Below the pieces are notes generated by a model, which searched no databases, was not told the origin of the DNA, and was given only the letters and a program-made list of their open reading frames with translations. Both the position numbers and the translations under genes were made by a program. Below are positions 51,885 through 56,635 of a stretch of 56,635 nucleotides of DNA, piece by piece (positions within the stretch are counted from its first letter, which is position 1; every line of letters starts with the position of its first letter). The stretch is from Oscillibacter sp. PC13 (GTDB taxonomy: Bacteria > Bacillota > Clostridia > Oscillospirales > Oscillospiraceae): positions 1-56,635 of the forward strand of contig NZ_FOXE01000021.1 in NCBI RefSeq assembly GCF_900115635.1. The letters are read 5' to 3'.

Positions 51885-52565
51885 TCATAAAATCACCGGG
51901 ACTCTCTCCCAGATTTCCAAACTGTCCGGTGAAACCGCACAATCATAGGCGCAAACATGGACACCGGCAGAAACTGCCTCCCGCAGAGCGGCACCAAAGG
52001 CAGGATGCGTTGCATCGTTTGGAGTCACGCTGCGGACACTTCCCATTTGTACCACAAAAAACAAGGTTGCGTCAAGCCCTTCCGTCACCGCCTTCTGCAG
52101 TTCCCGGATATGCTTGACTCCACGTTCCGTTGGCGCATCCGGAAAGCGCGCTGCGCCGTCTTCTTCCAATGTCACGCCCTTCACTTCCACCATATGGAGT
52201 CCGCCGGGTGTTTTCAGGCAAAAGTCCAGTCGTGAAGCTCCATACCGATATTCCGGCAAAATCTCCCTTACATCCGGTAAAAATCCCCCGTCTTGTACCC
52301 ATTCTGCAAAAACCCGGTTGGGTGCCTGTGCATCCATATTAATCAGCAGTCCCTTTTTATCAACAGCAATCAAGTCAAAATGCGTTTTCCTGGCGGGGTT
52401 TTGTGCCCGCTCCAGGTATACGGTCGCTCCAGGAACCAGCAATTCCCGGCATCGGCCCGTATTTTTGACATGGCAGACCTGAACGCCTGTCTCTGTCTCC
52501 ACATGTGCGATAAATCGATTTGGCCGGCTTAAAAAGCGCCCGGGGATAACCGTTTGGTAGCGCAT
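51885..52565 (-). CDS. sfsA: DNA/RNA nuclease or sugar fermentation stimulation protein SfsA
   Basis: 226 aa from ATG 52565 (a GTG at 52574 is the alternative; GGAGG lies only 3 bases before it). Motifs PNRFIAHVE, CHVKNTGRCRELLVPG, SRLDFCLKTPGGLHMVEVKGVTLEEDGAARFPDAPTERGVKHI and FFVVQM define SfsA. The second block has the D-ExK pattern of a PD-(D/E)XK nuclease fold. The cellular role is still poorly defined. Confidence 0.94.
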   Translation of the reverse strand: MRYQTVIPGRFLSRPNRFIAHVETETGVQVCHVKNTGRCRELLVPGATVYLERAQNPARKTHFDLIAVDKKGLLINMDAQAPNRVFAEWVQDGGFLPDVREILPEYRYGASRLDFCLKTPGGLHMVEVKGVTLEEDGAARFPDAPTERGVKHIRELQKAVTEGLDATLFFVVQMGSVRSVTPNDATHPAFGAALREAVSAGVHVCAYDCAVSPDSLEIWERVPVIL

Positions 52566-52754
52566 TGCAGTCACTTTCCTCCCAACGTATTGAAATCAAT
52601 TCAAAACTCAAACAATTCCAAAATGATTATATCATCATTTTATATAGGATTTGATCTAATTAATCGTTTATATTTCCGTTTCTTTTCGCCGTTTTGCACA
52701 AATTCTTTTTACTTTTTTTCTGACCGCCTATTTAAATTTTTGCACAAATGTCAA

Positions 52755-52783
52755 TTGTATTTATTCGTTTAACTTGCTACAAT
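52755..52783 (+). promoter_or_regulatory. Promoter of the oad operon
   Basis: TTGTAT and TACAAT with 17-base spacing, about 30 bases before the oadG ATG. Confidence 0.65.
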
Positions 52784-52813
52784 ATAACCAAATTCAATCG
52801 TAGGGGGTATTGT

Positions 52814-53074
52814 ATGGAAACCTACTCCAGCGCATTTGTGTGCCTGATGGGAATCGGTACCGTCTTTTTCGGCTTGATTTGCCTCATTTTATTGACGAAG
52901 TTAATGAGCCTCTTATGCGGAACCGAACAGCAGACTGTGCCCGCAGCTATGTCTGCAGTTCCCATTGTGGAGCCGGACCGCACAGAACTAATCGCCGCCG
53001 TTTCCGCTGCCATTGCGGAGGATTTGGGCACCGATATCACGGGCATTCGCATTCTGTCTGTCAAAAAACTTTAA
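52814..53074 (+). CDS. oadG: Oxaloacetate decarboxylase gamma-type subunit
   Basis: 86 aa from ATG 52814 with AGGGGG upstream. One N-terminal membrane helix (FVCLMGIGTVFFGLICLILLTKLMSLL), then a short soluble tail (IAAVSAAIAEDLGTDITGIRILSVKKL). This is the standard layout of OadG, which anchors the complex. First gene of oadG-BCCP-oadB-oadA. Confidence 0.85.
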   Translation: METYSSAFVCLMGIGTVFFGLICLILLTKLMSLLCGTEQQTVPAAMSAVPIVEPDRTELIAAVSAAIAEDLGTDITGIRILSVKKL

Positions 53075-53098
53075 TTGAGAAAGGGATGGGATATCATT

Positions 53099-53449
53099 AT
53101 GAAAAAGTATAGAGTGACCGTTAATGGAACTACTTATGAAATTGAGCTGGAGGAGCTGACCGGAACTGCACCGGCGGCTGCTCCTGCTTCTGCGTCTGCG
53201 CCCGCACCTGCACCTTCCCCTACGGCTTCTGCCGGCGGTGAACAAGTCACCTCCCCCATGCCCGGTACAATTCTGTCGGTCAATATAGCAGCCGGCGATA
53301 TGGTAAAGCGCGGACAAGTGCTGATGATCCTGGAAGCTATGAAAATGGAGAATGAGATTATGTGTCCCTGTGACGGCAGGGTGGCATCCGTCCAAGCTAC
53401 CAAGGGCACAGCTGTGGAGTCCGGTGCCCTTCTGTGTGTCATTCAGTGA
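53099..53449 (+). CDS. Biotin carboxyl carrier protein of the decarboxylase
   Basis: 116 aa from ATG 53099. An N-terminal [16 protein letters not shown] strand pair is followed by an Ala/Pro-rich flexible linker (residues ~23-47) and a biotinyl domain with the biotinylated lysine in EAMKMEN. The biotin carrier is a separate protein here; in enterobacterial OadA it is fused to the alpha subunit. Confidence 0.93.
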   Translation: MKKYRVTVNGTTYEIELEELTGTAPAAAPASASAPAPAPSPTASAGGEQVTSPMPGTILSVNIAAGDMVKRGQVLMILEAMKMENEIMCPCDGRVASVQATKGTAVESGALLCVIQ

Positions 53450-53467
53450 CGGACCGGAGGCGCTGAT

Positions 53468-54730
53468 ATGGAAGCTATCCTGAATTTCGTCCAGAGTACG
53501 GGTTTTTCCTTGTTTTTTCAAGGAGAAAACTGGAAATGCCTTGTGATGATTGGCATTGCCTGCATTTTGCTGTATCTGGGCATTGTGAAAAAATTTGAGC
53601 CCCTGCTGTTGGTAACCATCGCTTTTGGTATGCTGCTGACCAACCTTCCCGGCGCAGGAATGTTCCATGAGATCTTTTTTGCCGGAGGACATATTCACTG
53701 GGATTTGATTGGCGGTGCACAAATTACCCAAGCCTTCTTGGACGAGTTGGCCGCCAACAGTGTATCCCAGGCAGTATTGGCCACTGTCACCGTGGGACAG
53801 ACAGTTACTCCCGGCTTAGTAGATATTTTGTATTTGGGCGTTAAGCTTGGTATTTACCCCTGCCTCATTTTCATGGGTGTGGGTGCCATGACCGATTTCG
53901 GTCCCCTCATTGCAAACCCCAAAAGCCTGCTATTGGGCGCAGCCGCGCAGTTAGGTATCTTTATGACGTTTGTCGGCTGCAACCTCTCCCAGCTCTTTAC
54001 CCAGGCTCAGTCTGCCGCCATTGGCATCATCGGCGGTGCTGACGGTCCCACTGCAATTTTTGGAGCTACGAAGCTTGCCCCGGAGTTGCTCGGTCCCATT
54101 GCTGTTGCGGCTTATTCCTATATGGCGTTGGTTCCGGTGATCCAACCGCCCATCATGCGTCTTCTGACCACGGAAAAAGAGCGGAAGATTGTAATGAAGC
54201 CTCTGCGGCAGGTCTCAAAAAAGGAAAAGATTCTCTTCCCGATTGTGGTCACGATATTTGTAGCATTGCTGGTTCCCTCTGCGGCACCGCTGATTGCCTG
54301 TCTGATGCTGGGCAACTTGTTCCGGGAGTGCGGCGTGGTGGAACGTCTCAGCAAAACCGTTCAGAATGAGCTCATTAATATTGTCACCATTTTCCTGGGG
54401 ATCTCTGTCGGTGCGACTGCCACTGGCGGAACATTCCTGTCCCTTCAGACCCTGGCGATTATGGCTATGGGAATTGTGGCCTTTGGCTTTGGTACCGCCG
54501 GTGGTGTTCTGTTGGCCAAATTTATGAATCTGTTCCTGAAGGAAAAAATCAATCCTCTCATCGGGTCTGCCGGCGTTTCCGCTGTGCCGATGGCCGCCCG
54601 TGTCTCTCAGGTTGAGGGGCAGAAGGCCAATCCCGGCAACTTCCTGCTGATGCACGCCATGGGACCCAATGTGGCAGGCGTCATTGGGTCTGCCATTGCA
54701 GCCGGCGTTCTTATTTCCCTGTTCGGTTAA
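53468..54730 (+). CDS. oadB: Sodium-ion-translocating decarboxylase beta subunit
   Basis: 420 aa with GGAGGCGCTGAT before the ATG. Multiple membrane helices and the signatures [29 protein letters not shown] and [11 protein letters not shown] are those of OadB/MmdB/GcdB, which decarboxylate carboxybiotin and pump Na+ out. Coupled to the alpha subunit 12 bases downstream. Confidence 0.94.
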   Translation: MEAILNFVQSTGFSLFFQGENWKCLVMIGIACILLYLGIVKKFEPLLLVTIAFGMLLTNLPGAGMFHEIFFAGGHIHWDLIGGAQITQAFLDELAANSVSQAVLATVTVGQTVTPGLVDILYLGVKLGIYPCLIFMGVGAMTDFGPLIANPKSLLLGAAAQLGIFMTFVGCNLSQLFTQAQSAAIGIIGGADGPTAIFGATKLAPELLGPIAVAAYSYMALVPVIQPPIMRLLTTEKERKIVMKPLRQVSKKEKILFPIVVTIFVALLVPSAAPLIACLMLGNLFRECGVVERLSKTVQNELINIVTIFLGISVGATATGGTFLSLQTLAIMAMGIVAFGFGTAGGVLLAKFMNLFLKEKINPLIGSAGVSAVPMAARVSQVEGQKANPGNFLLMHAMGPNVAGVIGSAIAAGVLISLFG

Positions 54731-54742
54731 AGGAGGTTCAGA

Positions 54743-56185
54743 ATGGAATTTTTATCTGAGAAGCCCCTGTATATCACAGACACCATCTTGCGGGATGCCC
54801 ATCAATCCCAGGCAGCCACCCGCATGCGGCTGGAGGATATGCTCCCCGCCTGCGAGGTGCTGGATTCCATCGGCTATTGGTCCCTGGAGTGCTGGGGCGG
54901 CGCCACCTTTGACGCCTGTATGCGCTTTTTGAACGAGGACCCCTGGGAGCGGCTGCGGCAGCTGCGGAAAGCACTGCCCCACACCAAGCTTCAGATGCTC
55001 TTCCGCGGTCAAAACATTTTGGGCTACAAGCACTACGCCGACGATGTGGTGGATGCGTTCTGTGCCAAGTCCATTGAAAATGGGATTGATATCATCCGTA
55101 TTTTTGATGCCCTGAATGATGTGCGGAATCTGGAGCAGGCCATCCGGTCTACCAAAAAATACGGCGGCATGGTGGAAGCGGCCATGAGCTACACCATCTC
55201 TCCCATCCATGACGAGGCCTATTTTGTCAAGCTGGCAAAGGATCTGGAACAGATGGGAGCGGATGTTATCTGCATCAAGGATATGGCAAACCTTCTGCTG
55301 CCGATGGACGCCTACTCCCTTGTGAAAAAACTGAAGGAAACCGTTTCCGTGCCCATCCACCTGCATACGCACAACACCACTGGTACGGGAGATATGGTAT
55401 TGCTGATGGCCACCTATGCCGGCGTGGACATTGTAGACACTGCCCTCTCCCCCCTTGCAAACGGCACCTCTCAGCCCGCCACAGAGTCTCTGGTTGCCAC
55501 TTTGCAGGGAACGGTGCGGGATACCGGCCTGAACCTCGGCAAGATGAGCACGGCTGCGGCTCACTTCCGCAAGGTAGCGCAGCGACTCAAGGAAGAGGGC
55601 TCCCTGGATCCAAAGGTCCTAAATGTGGATACCAATACCCTCCTCTACCAAGTTCCCGGAGGCATGCTCTCCAACCTGATTTCCCAGTTGAAGCAGGCAG
55701 GAAAAGAGGAGCAGTATTATGATGTGCTGGCTGAAATTCCAAGGGTCAGAAAGGACTATGGGTATCCTCCATTGGTAACGCCCTCCAGCCAGATTGTTGG
55801 CACACAGGCCGTGATGAACATTATTACGGGAGAGCGCTATAAGACCTTTACCAAAGAATCCAAAGCCATGTTGCGGGGTGAATATGGAAAGCTTCCTGCC
55901 GAGGTAAACGCCGAAGTTCGTGCCAAAGCTGGTATTGCTCCAGAGGATGTCATCACTTGCCGGCCAGCGGATTTGTTAGATCCAGAGCTGGGAAAATATC
56001 GGGAAGAATTCCGAGAAATTGCCAAAAGTGATGAAGATGTGCTCTCTTTAGCACTTTTCCCCCAAGTGGCACCTAAATTTCTGGCCTACCGTGATGGCCC
56101 CGTCGAAAAAGCGAGTGAATCAGTGAAAGCTGAAGAAAGATCTCCTAATTCTGTTCGAGAATTGTATGTAGAATATAATCCATAA
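54743..56185 (+). CDS. oadA: Oxaloacetate decarboxylase alpha (carboxyltransferase) subunit
   Basis: 480 aa with AAAGGAGGTTCAGA before the ATG. The HMGL-like carboxyltransferase barrel shows DTILRDAHQSQAATRMR, ECWGGATFDACMRFL, VICIKDMANLL (carbamylated Lys region) and HLHTHNTTGTGD, followed by the PYC_OADA domain (GGMLSNLISQLKQAG; PPLVTPSSQIVGTQAV). It moves CO2 from oxaloacetate to biotin. This carboxyltransferase type separates it from methylmalonyl-CoA or glutaconyl-CoA decarboxylases. The C-terminal biotin domain is absent and supplied in trans. Confidence 0.94.
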   Translation: MEFLSEKPLYITDTILRDAHQSQAATRMRLEDMLPACEVLDSIGYWSLECWGGATFDACMRFLNEDPWERLRQLRKALPHTKLQMLFRGQNILGYKHYADDVVDAFCAKSIENGIDIIRIFDALNDVRNLEQAIRSTKKYGGMVEAAMSYTISPIHDEAYFVKLAKDLEQMGADVICIKDMANLLLPMDAYSLVKKLKETVSVPIHLHTHNTTGTGDMVLLMATYAGVDIVDTALSPLANGTSQPATESLVATLQGTVRDTGLNLGKMSTAAAHFRKVAQRLKEEGSLDPKVLNVDTNTLLYQVPGGMLSNLISQLKQAGKEEQYYDVLAEIPRVRKDYGYPPLVTPSSQIVGTQAVMNIITGERYKTFTKESKAMLRGEYGKLPAEVNAEVRAKAGIAPEDVITCRPADLLDPELGKYREEFREIAKSDEDVLSLALFPQVAPKFLAYRDGPVEKASESVKAEERSPNSVRELYVEYNP

Positions 56186-56188
56186 TCC

Positions 56189-56230
56189 AAACGTTTGCGC
56201 GGAAAGCTTTTTCGCGCAAACGTTTTTTTT
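56189..56230 (+). terminator. Terminator of the oad operon
   Basis: AAACGTTTGCGCG / CGCGCAAACGTTT followed by T8. Confidence 0.9.
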
Positions 56231-56261
56231 GCTTTCTTGCTTGCAGAACCTTACTATCTAC

Positions 56262-56295
56262 AAAAAAGAGACTCACACAAGTGTGTGAGTCTCAG
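56262..56295 (-). terminator. Terminator after 5S rRNA
   Basis: GAGACTCACACA / TGTGTGAGTCTC stem with T6 on the minus strand, directly after the 5S sequence. Confidence 0.88.
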
Positions 56296-56297
56296 AT

Positions 56298-56412
<115 letters not shown>

Positions 56413-56483
56413 TATATGTCATCCGGAAAAACCGGAAAACAACTGTATTATATTGTGTTTCGCGCTCTGTGTCAAGAAGGAAA

Positions 56484-56558
56484 TGGTGACCCGTACCGGA
56501 TTCGAACCGATGTTAACGGCGTGAGAGGCCGCTGTCTTAACCACTTGACCAACGGGCC
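56484..56558 (-). tRNA. tRNA-Glu (CTC)
   Basis: Cloverleaf on the minus strand with acceptor GGCCCGT/ACGGGTC, D arm TGGTCAAGTGGTTAAGACA, anticodon loop CTCTCAC (anticodon CTC, codon GAG), T arm CGGTTCGAATCCG and encoded CCA. Confidence 0.92.
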
Positions 56559-56587
56559 AGATGCGGTGTGCCTTTCGGTACACCGTT

Positions 56588-56635
56588 TGGTGCGCCTTCA
56601 CGGACTCGAACCGGGGACCCACTGATTAAGAGTCA
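56588..56635 (-). tRNA. tRNA-Lys (CTT), partial at window edge
   Basis: The 3' 48 nt are present on the minus strand: anticodon loop CTCTTAA (anticodon CTT), T arm CCGGTTCGAGTCCG, and encoded CCA. The 5' part lies beyond the window. Confidence 0.85.

Noticed and set aside
54743..56185. Methylmalonyl-CoA or glutaconyl-CoA decarboxylase as identity of the oad operon
   Set aside because: The large subunit is an HMGL-like/PYC_OADA carboxyltransferase with HLHTHNTTGTG and not a crotonase-fold carboxyltransferase.

Overview
The window looks like a chromosomal segment of a Gram-positive, anaerobic, butyrate-producing member of the Clostridia, most likely Oscillospiraceae (Oscillibacter/Dysosmobacter/Flavonifractor type). 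I infer this from the moderately high GC, strong GGAGG ribosome binding sites, a butyryl-CoA dehydrogenase/Etf cluster, an oxygen-independent class III ribonucleotide reductase, the redox regulator Rex, S-layer-homology (SLH) proteins, a T-box leader and a glmS ribozyme. The species is inferred, not proven. No CRISPR array, insertion sequence or complete prophage was seen.

Layout. 1-1.0 kb: partial DUF4417 gene and tRNA-Pro. 1.2-2.8 kb: cardiolipin synthase. 2.9-6.9 kb (minus): hbd-bcd-etfB-etfA, with a Rex-type operator in its promoter region. 7.3-9.7 kb: a trmB carrying an extra C-terminal domain, then infC-rpmI-rplT (minus) behind an attenuator-like leader. 9.9-15.1 kb: a tiny Asn/Gln-rich protein, aminotransferase plus EamA exporter, an SLH-GH25 lysozyme and a MerR/GyrI-like regulator. 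15.2-18.9 kb: glmS with its ribozyme, a DUF421-DUF4363 pair and nrdR. 19.2-24.7 kb (minus): a hypothetical protein, a small exported protein, then nnrD-lipoprotein-alr-mazF, a Bacillus-like order that lacks the usual antitoxin gene. 24.9-30.9 kb: a lipoprotein, T-box-pheS-pheT (PheT has a second OB-like domain) and ireB.

31-42.7 kb: a purine nucleoside uptake and deamination region. It holds a CDA-fold deaminase, a BMP-type binding protein, two permeases, an ABC ATPase, two tandem adenosine-deaminase-like genes and a GntR/UTRA regulator, all in one minus-strand array, followed by an MBL-fold hydrolase and a divergent amidohydrolase. The outermost deaminase and the amidohydrolase share an identical 21-bp box placed exactly 10 bp upstream of their predicted -35 hexamers. 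The left flank of this region carries gene debris.

42.9-45.5 kb: a promoter followed by two related hairpin-terminator units, an L25/Ctc-like gene, an unknown protein, gene debris and tRNA-Arg. 45.6-51.3 kb: rex with Rex-like sites around its own promoter, an SLH protein, a Cys-rich micro-protein, and nrdD-DUF4180-nrdG behind two NrdR-box-like sites. 51.3-56.2 kb: sfsA-mntP (minus) and an oadG-BCCP-oadB-oadA sodium-pumping decarboxylase operon. The right edge carries 5S rRNA, tRNA-Glu and a partial tRNA-Lys on the minus strand.

Two regulators encoded here, Rex and NrdR, have recognisable sites in front of their expected targets, which links the redox, butyrate and deoxyribonucleotide genes of this segment.
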